From positions 95,001-137,500 of the forward strand of contig MCFG01000083.1 in assembly GCA_002104895.1 (NCBI GenBank): a stretch of 42,500 nt of DNA. Reading direction: 5' to 3'. This document shows, piece after piece, positions 13,497 to 26,226 of the stretch (its first letter is position 1; each line of letters starts with the position of its first letter). Below the pieces are notes generated by a model that was not told the DNA's origin, ran no database searches, and saw only the letters and a program-made list of their open reading frames with translations. A program made the position numbers and the translations under genes. This stretch comes from Anaeromyces robustus (taxonomy: Eukaryota > Neocallimastigomycota > Neocallimastigomycetes > Neocallimastigales > Neocallimastigaceae).

Positions 13497-14972
13497 GTTC
13501 TATATGTATATATGTATGTATAAATAATATGTTGTATAAAATAATAAAAAATGAAAAAAACAAAAAAAAATTTTTTTTTTTAATAATCGAATTTTTTAAA
13601 AAATCTATATTAATATATTAAGTAAAAATTTATATTTTATATTTTATATATTTTATATATTTTATATATATATTATATAATACTTTTCATAATACTTTTT
13701 TTTTAATTAATATTTTTATTATTATTTATTTTTATTTTTATTTTTTTTTGATTTTACTACTACAAATACATTATTGAAATGTAAAAAAATGTATACAAAT
13801 TTCTTATTTTATATTTTATTAAATTTTCATATATATAATATTATTCTTAATAGAATAATATTATATATATGAATATTTATAATTAATAATTAATAATAAA
13901 TTTATAATTATTTTTTTTTACTTAATTATAAATCTTTTTATTATTTTTTTTAATTAATTAAAAATAAAAATAAAAGTAATTAATTAAAATTTATTATTAA
14001 AATAAAATCAATATATATTATTATATATATAATATATAATAATTAATTAGTAATAAATAATATTATAATTTATTTATTATATAATTTTATTATTTTTTGA
14101 AAGTTAATTATATATATATTTTTTTAATTTTTTTTCTTTTTTTTTAATAATAAAATAAAGAAATAAAAAAAAATAATAATAAATATAAAAAAAATAACAA
14201 TTTTGAAAATTTACTATTTTATAAAAAATAAGTATAGTAAAAAAAAAAAAGAAAAAAAAAATTATAAAAATACAGATATTTAAAAAGAATATTGTAAGAA
14301 ACATATTTATTTATTTCTTATTATCAAAATTGAAATATAAAATATTTATAATAATTTATTTTTTTGAAGTGGAAAACAATCAGATTTATTATAATTAATA
14401 ATAATATATAACAAATATCAAATAATATTACTTTATTTTGATCATTAGTCCATCAAATGAACTTTTAACTTATTTTTATCGTTAAGGACAAATAACAATA
14501 AATAACAAAATATAACCATTATAAAACAAATAATTTTATTGAAAGGAATTAATTTTAATAATAATATTCTTTTTTTTAAGAAATTTCTAAATTTACTAGT
14601 TTTATTCATAATTCATAATTTTAATATATCAATAATAAATAGTAAGGTTTTAAAAAAATATTCAATTAAAAAAAAATATAATGAATGATTAGTTACTATA
14701 AACAAAATACAAATATAAAGAAATTAATAGATATTTTTTTTTATTTTTATTTCTTTTACACCAATTTTTAAATACAATAAATATAAATGGAAATATTTTA
14801 ATAACATTTTAAATAATATTATCAATTATTATATCAATTACATCTTTTTTTTTTTTTACTGTAATATTTTATTTATAATGAAATAATTAAAATTAAATAA
14901 TTTATTTATATATAGATATATTTATATATATTTATAGTACATTAGGATCTTATTTATTAAAATATTTGTAAT
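13497..14972. other. Divergent spacer between AAGAB-like and RPN2 genes
   Basis: This 1.48-kb head-to-head spacer must hold both promoters. It contains a 22-bp-arm hairpin at 13826-13873 (listed separately) and AT-rich low-complexity DNA. No gene and no identifiable factor-binding site were found. The GC-poor proteasome promoter shows no obvious Rpn4-type GGTGGCAAA box. Confidence 0.7.
13826..13873. repeat. Perfect hairpin, 22-bp arms, 4-nt loop
   Basis: The left arm 13826-13847 (starting TTCATATATATAATA, ending ATTCT) is an exact reverse complement of 13852-13873, with loop TAAT. It lies about 330 bp upstream of the AAGAB-like start codon and 1.1 kb upstream of RPN2. It could be a cruciform-forming site, a factor-binding palindrome, or slippage of AT sequence. 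Confidence 0.85.
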
Positions 14973-17591
14973 ATGGTTGCTTTAACTTCTGCAGGTAAAG
15001 AAAAAAAAATAATTAATATCTATCTATCTATATATTAAAACAAAATGTATAATAAATTTCAAAAGAAAAAAAAAAAAGAATTAAAATATAACATGGATTG
15101 AAAATCAAAATTTTTAATATTTTTCTATAAAATTTAAATTTAAATTTATTTTTTTTATATAGCTGGTGTTATATCATTACTTGACGAATCTGAAGAACTT
15201 CAAATATATGCTTTAAAAAAGCTTAATACTATAGTAGATCAGTTTTGGGCTGAAATTTCAGATTCAGTTTCTAAAATGTATAGTTTTTTATTATTATTAT
15301 ATTTTATTTATTTAATTATAAATGTTTTTTTTTTATAATTGGTGAATATATATATTCATATAAAATAAATATATTTATTTATATTGTTTAAAAAAAAATT
15401 GTAAATTTTATTTCATTTAGTGAAGTTCTTTATGAAGATGAACAATTTAAATATCGTAACTTAGCTGCTTTAGTAGCTTCAAAGGTATATATTATATTTT
15501 AATATAATATTATTTATATAAACGATCATTGTATTACTATCATTTCTTTTTTTTTTTCTTAATATAAATAAATATACAAATTCATTTATTAAATAAATTT
15601 TATATGCGTATTATATATTTTTGTTTTTATAATGAATAAATAAATATTCACTTTTTTTATTAAAAGGTCTATTATCATCTTGGTGAATTTGATGAATCTA
15701 TGTCATTTGCTCTTGGAGCAGGTGATCTTTTTGATTCTTCACTTAGTAATGAATATGTTGAAACTATTGTTGGTAAGTATTAATATTAATAATTTTAAAT
15801 TTTATATATATATATATATAAACAATTTAAGAAATGGATAAAAAAAAAGAAGGAAAGAAAATATTAATAATAACTTTGAATTAAATGTATATATTGAATT
15901 GTTATTATTATATTTATTTAATATTGGAACATAAAAGCAAAATGTATTGATCACTATATCTTTTTAAGATCAAACGATCGTGTGGACGAAATTTCACCAG
16001 AACTTGAACAAATTATTGAAAAAGTTTTTGAAAGATGTTTTACTGATAAAGAATACAAACAAGTAAATAAAACATAATATTTATGTATATGTTCATACAT
16101 TCATTAATAAAAATTCTAAGGAATTTTGAAACTAAAAATCAATATTTCTTTATTCCTTTTTTTTTATATTTATGACTATATCAATTTTTTTTATATTTAT
16201 GACTATATCAATTTTTTTTATTTAACATAAAATTATATATTTTTTAATCTTATATATATAATTTTTAATTATTTCAATTAAAAAAATTTTTATCAATATT
16301 AACAACAACAACAATAACAACAACAAAATAATAACAATAATAAAAAGGCTATTGGTATTGCTTTAGAATCTTTAAGATTAGATATTATTGAAAAAGCTAT
16401 TAAGGCTGGTGATTCAAAGGAACTTTTATCCTATGTTTTAAATGCCTCAATGACTTTAGTTCAAAATCTTAATGCTAGAAATGAAGTAAATTAAAATATT
16501 AAAATATTAAAATAAGAATATATATTTATTTGAGATTATAATATTATATTATATTATGGGAGAGTATTCACTAATTTTATTATAATTATATATATAACTA
16601 TATATTTATATTATTTATATTTCAAAAAAAAAATTATTTTATTTTATTCTATTACAATAAAAAATAAAGGTATTAAAATTACTTGTTGAATTATATAAGA
16701 ATTTGGATGAACCAGATTATATATCTATGACTCAATGTTTCTTACATTTAAAGGATTCTTATTCATGTGCTGAAACATTAAAATCATTAGTTAATGGTGA
16801 TGAAGTAAATAATTTCAATTTTTATCAATATTTTTTTATATATTATATATTATGTAATAATGATAAAGGAAGATAAAAAAAAAAAAGAATATCATTAATA
16901 ATAGAAAATAAAAATTAAACAAATGGATCAATATTATCAAATCAATTTTTTTTTAAAATAAAATACAAAAAGATACTAATTATATAATATATATATTAAA
17001 TAATTTTAAAAATATTATTTTTTTTATTTTATTTTAAAAGAAACAATTATTAATGGCTTATCAAATTGCTTTTGATCTTGAAGAAAATGCTACTCAAGAT
17101 TTCTTACAACAAGTCTTAGATGCTTTACCAGCACCAGCTCCAAAGAATGAAGCTGAAATGGAAACTGATGATAAGAAGGTAATTAAATAAATATAATAAT
17201 AATAATAATATATATATATTAAAAAAGTTTTTTTTTTTTTTTTTTTCATTTAAAATATTGATTGTATATAAATTATTGTAAATTATACATAAATATATAT
17301 ATGTATATATATATTTACGTATTCTATAATATTATTAATATTATTATTATATTTAATGAAATATTTTAATTAGCCATCTGATGATCCAATTAGTAAAATT
17401 AGATCTATTTTAGAAGGTGATTTATCCATTAAATTAAACTTAGAATTCTTATTTAGAAACATTCATACTGATTTACAAATCTTAAACGCTACAAAGGTAT
17501 TTATTTTTATATATATATATATATTTGAGTTTTTTTTTTTTTTTTTTTTAAATTAAAATAAATAATTTTTAAAAAAAGAATTATAAATAAT

Positions 17592-17627
<36 letters not shown>

Positions 17628-20427
17628 GTTGATAATAATAGTTAATAATAATAGTTAATAATAATAACTAATAATAATAGTTAATACTAATTAATAATAA
17701 TAATTAATGATTAATAATATTAAATAATTTGTTATTTTTTAATTAGGATGCTCTCGATTCAAGAAATTCTATGTATCACTCAGCTATTACTTTTGCTAAT
17801 GCATTCATGAATTCTGGTACTACTAGTGATGAATTCCTTCGTAATAATTTAGAATGGTTATCTAGAGCTTCTAACTGGTCAAAATTCAGTGCTACTGCTG
17901 CTTTAGGTGTTATCCATAAGGTATATATAGAATTATTTATTATATTTATTTTAATATTTATGAAATTTTAAATAATATTTTATTAACGTTAAACTTTTTA
18001 TTTTTTATTTTTTATTTTATTATTATTATCATTATTTTTTATATATTATTTTATTATCAAATCAACATCATTATTTTATTTTATTTTATTTTATTTTATT
18101 ATTTATATATATATATTTTAATATTTAATATATTATTATAAAATAGGGTCATATTGATCAAGGTTTAAAATTACTTGCTCCATATTTACCACAAGATGGT
18201 GTTAGTAGCAGTCCATACTCTGAAGGTGGTTCACTTTTCGCTTTAGGTTTAATTAATGCTAATCATGGTGGTGAAGTTTTAGATTATTTAAGAAATGCCT
18301 TAAATAAAACTCAAAATGAAATCATTCAACATGGTGCTGCTTTAGGTTTGGGTGCTGCTGGTATGGCTATTGCTAGTGATGATATTTATGAAGAATTAAA
18401 GAATGTTTTATTTACTGATAGTGCTGTAGCTGGTGAAGCTGCTGGTTTAGCTATGGGTTTAATTATGCTTGGTACTTCATCAGAAAAAGCTATTGATGAA
18501 ATGTTACAATATGCTCATGAAACTCAACACGAAAAGATTATTCGTGGTTTAGCTATTGGTATGGCTTTAATTATGTATGGTAAGGAAGATACTGCTGATA
18601 CTTTAATTGAACAACTTTTACAAGATAAGGATCACATTATTAGATACGGTGGTATATATATGATTGCCTTAGCTTATTGTGGTACTGGTAATAATAAGGC
18701 TATTAAGAAATGTTTACATGTAGCTGTTAGTGATGTTAATGATGATGTCAGAAGTGCTGCCGTTATTGCTCTTGGTTTCATATTATTCAAAACTCCAAAA
18801 CAAGTTCCACGTATTGTTCAATTATTAGCTGAAAGTTACAACCCACATGTACGTTATGGTTGTACTCTTGCTTTAGGTATTTCTTGTGCTGGTACTGCCA
18901 TGCCAGAAGCTATGGAACTTTTAGAACCATTAACTAAGGATCAAGTTGATTTCGTTAAACAAGGTGCTTTAATTGCTTCAGCTATGGTTTTAATTCAAAG
19001 TAATGAAACTATGGCTCCAAAGGTTGCTTCTATTCGTAAATTATATGAAACTATTATTAAAGATAAACATGAAGAAGCTATGGCTAAATTCGGTGCTGTT
19101 TTAAGTCAAGGTATATTAGATGCTGGTGGTCGTAATGTTACTATATCTTTACAATCTAGATCTGGTTATAATAATATGGCATCTATTGTTGGTATGACTA
19201 TCTTTACTCAATTCTGGTACTGGTATCCACTTAGTCATTTCTTATCTTTAGCTTTCACTCCAACTGCTTTTATTGGTCTTAATTCTAAACTTGAAGTAAA
19301 TATTATTATTAATAAAGAAAAGAAAAAAAAAATTTTTTTTTTTTATAATAGTTATTTTTTATATTAATAAATTAAAATATTTATACTTATATTTTAATTA
19401 ACTTTTTTTTTTATTCTATTTATTATTATTATTATTATTTTATTTTTATATTTTATAATAGATGCCAAAACTTGAATTCATTTCCAATGCAAAACCATCA
19501 TTATTTGCATACCCATCACAAATGAAGAAACAAGCTCCAACTGTAGTAGAAAAAGTTGCTACAGCTGTCTTATCTACTACTGCAAAGACAAAAGCCCGTG
19601 CCAAGAAGAATGAAAAGGAAAAGGGTGGTAATGAACCAGATACTATGGATACTGTAAGTCTAATGATTAATTAATAAATATAAATAATATTAAAATATAT
19701 AAATAATATATAGGGAAAATAGTTTATAAAATTTATTTTTTAATAATTATAATTTATTATAATTAATAATTTATTAATTTATTTTAATTGATTAATGAAT
19801 AATATATATTTATATTTTAATTATTTATATTTGTTATATATAAAAAGGATGAAAAGAAGGAAGAAACTCAAATGGATGTTGATACAACTGAAAAGAAAGA
19901 AGAAGAAGTAAATTTTTATTATTTTTTTATATTAATTATTAAAAATTATTAAAATGAATAATATAATTAAAAATTTGATTTTAATTTTTTTTTTTAATAA
20001 TTATCATCATCATCATCATCATTATTATTATTACTATTGTTTAGGTTGAAAAACAAGAAAAGAAAAAGAAGCAAACATTTGAAAAACTTGGTAATTTAAC
20101 TCGTGTTTTACCAGCTCAATTAAAATATATTGTATTTAAAGAAGATTCACGTTATATACCTGTAAAGAAGGATATTGTTGGTGGTATAACAATTATGGAA
20201 GATAGACATAAGGGTGAACCAGAAGAATTATTAGAATTCAGTACTCCAAGTAAGTTTTTTATTTATTTATTTATTTATTTATTTAATTATTTTTATGTAT
20301 ATTAAAAATTATTTTGTATATATATCTAATAATAATTTTTTTTTAATTTATAGAACAAATAGCAACAGTAGAACCACAAGATGAAGAACCAGAACCACCA
20401 GAACCATTTGTTTACGAAGAAGATTAA
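14973..20427 (+). CDS. RPN2: 26S proteasome regulatory subunit RPN2 (PSMD1)
   Basis: This is the large non-ATPase scaffold of the 19S base, holding the Rpn13 ubiquitin receptor. There are 15 exons: 14973-14994, 15163-15277, 15421-15484, 15667-15772, 15938-16062, 16348-16485, 16670-16804, 17041-17178, 17374-17496, 17747-17920, 18147-19295, 19462-19653, 19848-19907, 20045-20249 and 20354-20427. They give 939 aa (human 953, yeast 945), so it is full length. The N-terminus [19 protein letters not shown] matches the human TSAAGIISLLDE start. The large exon 11 (residues 381-763) carries the proteasome/cyclosome alpha-helical repeats, e.g. [41 protein letters not shown] and [13 protein letters not shown], and ends in [21 protein letters not shown] Lys/Glu-rich segment (about 785-855) follows, then the C-terminal [10 protein letters not shown] tail, which in homologues docks Rpn13. 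Exon 1 is only 22 bp. The gene is convergent with TyrRS. Confidence 0.98.
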
Positions 20428-20611
20428 ATTAATCTTTTTTCAAAATAATAATAATAATAATAAAAAATAATAAAAAATTAAAAAAAAATTTTTTTTTTTA
20501 TTATAATTTTATATATAAATAATAACAAAACAACATAATTTTTTATATAATTTATGTAATAATATTTTAATAAATTACTAATTCAAAGCATAATAATAAT
20601 AATAAATAAAA

Positions 20612-20643
<32 letters not shown>

Positions 20644-21377
20644 TAAAAATAAAAATAAAATATTATAAAAAAATAATAATAAAAATAAAATTAAAAAAAA
20701 AAAACAAGGCAAAAATAAATAAAAAATAATAAATCTTATTAATAAAATAAAATAAAATATAAAATGAAAAAAAAAAAAAAAAAAAAAAATAACAAATAAA
20801 TAAATAAAATAAAAGTAATTAAAATAAATAATAAAATAAAATTAATTAAAAAAATTTAAATATTTAATAATAGTACTAAATAATAAATAATAAATAATAA
20901 ATAATAATAATAATAATAATAAGAATAATGATAATAAATAATAATAATAATTATAAAATAATCAAAGCAAAGCAAGCAAGCAAGCAAACAAACAAACAAG
21001 CAAACAAACAAACAAAAAAAAAAACAACAAAAAAAAAAAAACAACAATTATATAATCATTCGAATAAGCAAAATAAAAAAAAAAAAAATATTAAAAATAT
21101 TAAAAAAATTATAAAATTAATAATAATAAAAATATAATTATAAAATATAAAATATAAAATAATAAATAATCATATTATTAAATATATATGTATATTATAA
21201 AACATGATTTCATATTTCATATTTCATTTATCATCGTCTTCATCATCATTATTATTTATCATTATTATTATTATTTCATTATTCACTATTCATTATTCAT
21301 TATTATTATCGTATTATTTAATAGTTATTTTACCATAAAACTATGTATAAAACACTTAAAAACTTTATTTAGTAAAT

Positions 21378-21419
<42 letters not shown>

Positions 21420-21723
21420 TTATTGAATTTTTTTTTTTATTTTATTATTATTGTAATTATTTGCTTTTATTATTTTTATATATTTATTTATTTGTTTTTA
21501 TTTATTTTTTTTTATTTTATTTTTGTTCGTTATTTTTTTTGCTTGTTATTTTTATTATTTTATTATTTTATAATCTAATAAAATGAATTTTTTAATACTT
21601 TATAATTCCTGTATTCTTAAAAAAAAAAAAAAAATTATTTTTTTTTTCTTTTCGTTTTTTTCTTCTTTTTTTCTCTTTCTTTCTTTCTAATATAATTTCA
21701 TTTATAAAAATTTCATTATATAG

Positions 21724-21754
<31 letters not shown>

Positions 21755-21774
21755 CAAATTTAATTTATTGAAAT
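20428..21774. other. Convergent intergenic region RPN2/TyrRS
   Basis: These 1.35 kb lie tail-to-tail between RPN2 and TyrRS and hold both 3' flanks. They contain poly-A-rich DNA with AAATAAA words to about 20860, (AAT)n at 20880-20950, a short CAAG/CAAA tetranucleotide array at 20966-21015, a T38 run at 21380-21417 and an A-run at 21726-21754 just beyond the TyrRS stop. AATAAA-like words are too frequent to choose a polyadenylation signal. No gene was seen. Confidence 0.75.
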
Positions 21775-23146
21775 TTAATTTTTAGCTTCAGCATTTTCTT
21801 CTGGCTTAGCTTCTTCTGGTTTAGCTTCTGGTTTCTTGTTATTCTTCTTGTTCTTCTTGTCCTTCTTTTTGTTTTCCTTTTTTGGTTCTGGTTTTGGTTC
21901 TGGGTAAGCGTTCTTTAATAATTCTTGGTTTTCTGGGGTTTCAAATTCTTTACGAATTGGTTCTAAAAGTTCATTAAGAGCACTAGCAGTAGAAGACTTT
22001 AAATCACCTGGGTGAATTTGCTTATCAGCAAAAGCCTTTTCTAAAGCTTCATAAGATTCATATAAAGTATTACCACCATACTTTTCTGGACGAATAATTT
22101 CGAAAGTTTCCTTACCAGTAGAAAGACATCTAATTGGCATAATAACATTCTTAATAAAAGCAAGAATTGGGTTCTTTTCAATATTACCTTCTTCACAGAA
22201 AGCTTTTTTTAATTTCTTTTCAATTTGTTTCTTTTCATCTAATAAATCAATCTTTGAATTTGGATCAGAAGAACTCATTTTATCACCAGTTAAACCACCG
22301 AGCATTTTGTTCATTAAATGAGAACGCTTTTTGTAACCAAGTTTTGGTAAATATTCTTCAGCAAAAACGAAAATCTTACGTTGATCAGCTCCACCGAATT
22401 GAATATCAACATCAAGGTATTCTTCATCTAAGGCTTGAAGACCTGGGTAAAGAAGACCACTTAATGGTGGGGCATCAGATTGTTTAACGACTTCAGCACC
22501 AGCTTTTTTAGCATCATGAGCAGTAACCATAGCTGATAATCTGTAAACATCAAGAGTGTATTTTTCAGAAAGTTCGTAATCAGTACCATTAATGAAATGT
22601 AATTTATCAATTGGAACACCAATACTCTTAAGAGCAGCCTTAATGATAACTTGATAATATTTAGTTCTGTATTTTAATAATTCCCATGGGGCTTTCATAT
22701 TATCAAGGTAAGCATGAAGGTCAGCAAATAAAATTATAACCTTTTTATATATATATATTTATATTATTTTTTGTTTATTGTTTCATTTTTTTTTTTTTTT
22801 TATTATTATTAATGATAATTTTGATTATTATTTATTGATTTAAAATTTATATTTGTAATAAGTTTGATTGATAAAATTTACATATAATTATAATTATTTT
22901 TTGAAAAAAAAATATAATAAATTAAAAATTATAAATATTATTTTAAGTTAGACTTTATTTTATTTAAAATATTATGTTTTTATATATTTATGTTATTTAT
23001 ATTTTAATCTTTATTTTTATTATTTAAAAAATATATATAATTTCTATTATTAATATTTAAAATTTTCTTAAAGAAAAAAATAACAATTAAAGATGTATAA
23101 TATAAAGTGTAATAAATATATAAAAAATAATAAATAAATAAGTAAA

Positions 23147-23177
<31 letters not shown>

Positions 23178-23375
23178 CTTTACTTTACAACCAGCAGCTA
23201 AGAAATCAGCAATCTTTGAAATTGGAACAAAATAACCAACATGTGGTTTACCAGTTGGAGCGGTACCCCAGTAAAGACTAACATCTCTTTCAGCGAGAAT
23301 TTTTTTAATTTCGTCTCCACCAAGAACTTCTTGAAGATTTCTGGTGATAAGATCGTACTTTTCTTGTGGATTCAT
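21775..23375 (-). CDS. TYS1: Cytosolic tyrosyl-tRNA synthetase
   Basis: This class I synthetase charges tRNA-Tyr with tyrosine using ATP. Exons are 23184-23375 and 21775-22740, separated by a 443-bp intron (phase 0 after residue 64), giving 385 aa against 394 in yeast. The signature loops are present: [13 protein letters not shown] (37-49, HIGH-like) and KMSSS at 218-222. The tyrosine pocket residues Y35, Y162, Q166, D169 and Q184 sit at the human positions minus four. The N-terminus [14 protein letters not shown] is strongly conserved. After the anticodon-binding region the protein ends in a low-complexity Lys/Glu/Pro tail (about 345-385), as in fungal enzymes, with no EMAPII-like domain of the animal enzyme. 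The exons are less AT-biased than the flanks, with many C/G-ending codons, suggesting strong expression. It is divergent from CFAP45 across 2.85 kb. Confidence 0.98.
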
Positions 23376-24469
23376 TTTATTTTAATATAAAATTAATATT
23401 ATTTAAAAAATATTATATAATATTTTTTTATAGCAATTTCGCAAAGAAAAAAAAATTTTTTATATTTTAACATTTCATATATATCAAATTTTTTTTTTTT
23501 TTTTTTGAATCAGTAACCAATAAAATTTATTAATTTTTTATATGTGTATAATTTTTATATATATGATTATATTATATTTTATAAAAATAAATATATTATA
23601 ATATATATAAATTTAATCATTTTTAATATTTTAATTATGGATAATAATAATAATAAAAGTTAAGAAATATAATTTTAATTTTTTTTAATTATTAAAACTA
23701 TAAAAATAAATTTTTATTGATTAAATTTTCTTTTTTTTTTTTTTTTAATTTTAATAATTTTCTATGGAATAGTTAACTAACTAATGCCGTTATTAAAGAT
23801 ATAAAGTTTTTTAATTAAATATTGTATTTTATATATTATCAGTAATGTTAAATTTTTTTTATAACTTTTTTATTTATTTATTCATTTTTATTTATTTATT
23901 TATTTTTTTCATTGGAAATGTAGTAATTAAAATAATTCATATAGATATAATTTTTATTAGTAATTTTATATTACCTATTGAAAATTTAGTATTAATACAG
24001 ATTATATTAAAAGTTAATCATAAAAGAAATTTTCAAATTAAAAAAAAATTATAAATTATTATTATTTAATTTCTTATATTTCTTATTATTGTATAATAAA
24101 CATTACTATTTTTATATATTATATTTCTATCTATTCTTATGAAATATATAAAAAAAAAGCCACAGTAATTATCAATGTTACAATATTTTATATTTTTTTT
24201 TCTTATAATTATTATTATTATATATTATATAATTGTTGTATATATATATATATTATATTAACTTGATGATAAATAGTTATAAATATAAAAAGATTATATA
24301 AATACATTCATTAATAATAATAAGCTTTAATTATAATTATATTTTATTTTTGTTGAAAAATTTACTAAGGGAAATATCTTTTTAAAGTATTCTTCTTTTA
24401 TTATTATAATTATTATTAAAATAATTGGTTTTATAATTAAAGAATACCATTATGATAAAAGAAAAGTAG

Positions 24470-24507
24470 ATTTATAATATCATATTGCTAAATATGATAT
24501 TATAAAT
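24470..24507. repeat. Perfect hairpin, 17-bp arms, 4-nt loop
   Basis: ATTTATAATATCATATT at 24470-24486 is the exact reverse complement of 24491-24507, with loop GCTA. It could be a cruciform or a terminator-like transcript hairpin. It lies about 1.1 kb upstream of the TyrRS start and 1.7 kb upstream of CFAP45, with no function evident. Confidence 0.85.
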
Positions 24508-24902
24508 TATTATAAATTACTTATAAATTATAATAAAGAAGAGGATTGATTTTTTTTTTTCAGATTCAATTAAAAATATATAGATAAGTTTTTTATATAA
24601 GAATATTATTTTAATATCAACGAACCAACGATTTAATTTTAAAAAATATAACTAATTTTTTTTTTTTTTTTTACATATTCTATACAAATAATATTTATTT
24701 AATGGAAATGTGAGAAAAATTTATGAATTTTATTGTTTTATATTCTTGAATTAAAATAATTTATTGAAACAAAAAAGAAATATTTAATCTAAAAAAATAA
24801 ATTTTATATATGATATAAATAAAATAAATTTCAGAGTTTTTAATTAGAACTATAGAAATAAAGATATATATTTAATAAATATTTCATTAAATTGGTGATA
24901 TA

Positions 24903-25095
<193 letters not shown>

Positions 25096-25214
25096 CAATA
25101 TAAATTTGATGATAGTTCAGATTATTCTATATTATTAATTATTTCATTTGATTATGGTGGTGATGTATTAATAAGAAGGTTATGAGAATAATATTGATAA
25201 AAGAATTAAGTTAT

Positions 25215-25328
25215 ATAAAATTTTTAATATATTAATACGTTGAAATAATGGTAAAATTAATTAAAAATTCTTTAATACTTAATAAACTTTACCATTATTT
25301 CAACTTATTAATATATTAAAAATTTTAT
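25215..25328. repeat. Large inverted repeat, 41-bp arms around a 32-bp loop
   Basis: The left arm 25215-25255 and right arm 25288-25328 are reverse complements at 40 of 41 positions; the single difference is G at 25240 against T in the right arm. The arms are not simple repeats: they contain GTTGAAATAATGGTAAA. The total span is 114 bp. No coding capacity is present and no obvious target duplication flanks the arms. It could be a foldback or MITE-like element, a hairpin RNA locus, or a local inverted duplication. Confidence 0.9.
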
Positions 25329-26226
25329 AATTTATGATAAAAGAAAATGGAATTAAATAAATTTATAGAATTATGAATATATTCATAAATATATTTTAAT
25401 AATAATAATAATTGATTCAAATGTGTTTAAAAATTATATATTAATATGTATAGAATTTAAAAAAAATATTTAAAGATAACTCAAATATTATATTTTGAAT
25501 GATTATATAATTATATTATAATCATATGAAATACACATCATTCTTTTTCAAGATTTATTCAATAATTATATTTCTTGTTTAATAATACAAATTAGAATAA
25601 ATAAATAACTTGATCCAAATATTTGGTAGAAGCTATTCTTATTTTTTCCCCATGAAATATTATTTTATTATAATAATAATTAAATTAATATTTTATTAAT
25701 TTTATTTTATTTTTTTATTTTTTTGGTTTTTTGATCAATTTTAATTTTATTGCATATAAAAAAGTGTTACACAATTTTTTTAAAAAAGCTAAAAATATAT
25801 ATAATATAATTACATGAAAAAAAGAAAAAAAAAATAAAATTTAAAAAAAAATTTTTTTAAAACTATGTTTTATTTTTAGACATTTGATTTATGCTTTAAG
25901 TAATCTTTTTTATATATAAATGTATATAAATAGTTTAAAAATAAGTAATTGATCTTTTTTCCGAGGTAAAATTATAATATTAATAATAATAATAATATAT
26001 AAATACATATATATATTATTTAAGTAGGGTTATATTTTTTATAGTTAAAAAATAATTAAAATAAATATAAAATATAAAATAGAATAAAACAAGTATTATA
26101 TTTATATATTTTTTGATTCCACATTTATTTTATTTTATTTTATATATTTTTTTTTTTTCACTTTCTTTTTTTTTTTTTAATTTTTAAATAAGATAATTAA
26201 TATTTGTAAATTCATTATATATTAAA

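Noticed and set aside
22167-22487. A 106-aa forward open frame inside the TyrRS gene
   Set aside because: It lies wholly antisense to the strongly conserved TyrRS exon 2 and has no recognisable domain.
23845-24054. 69-aa open frame with a less repetitive second half
   Set aside because: It begins in TTTA-type low-complexity sequence, is composed of Ile/Phe/Lys expected from the base composition, and has no recognisable motif.
25105-25185. Short protein-like stretch FDDSSDYSILLIISFDYGGD in the TyrRS/CFAP45 spacer
   Set aside because: It is only about 25 codons before a stop, with no splice-consistent neighbours and no recognised family. It might be a relic of an old gene but cannot be supported.
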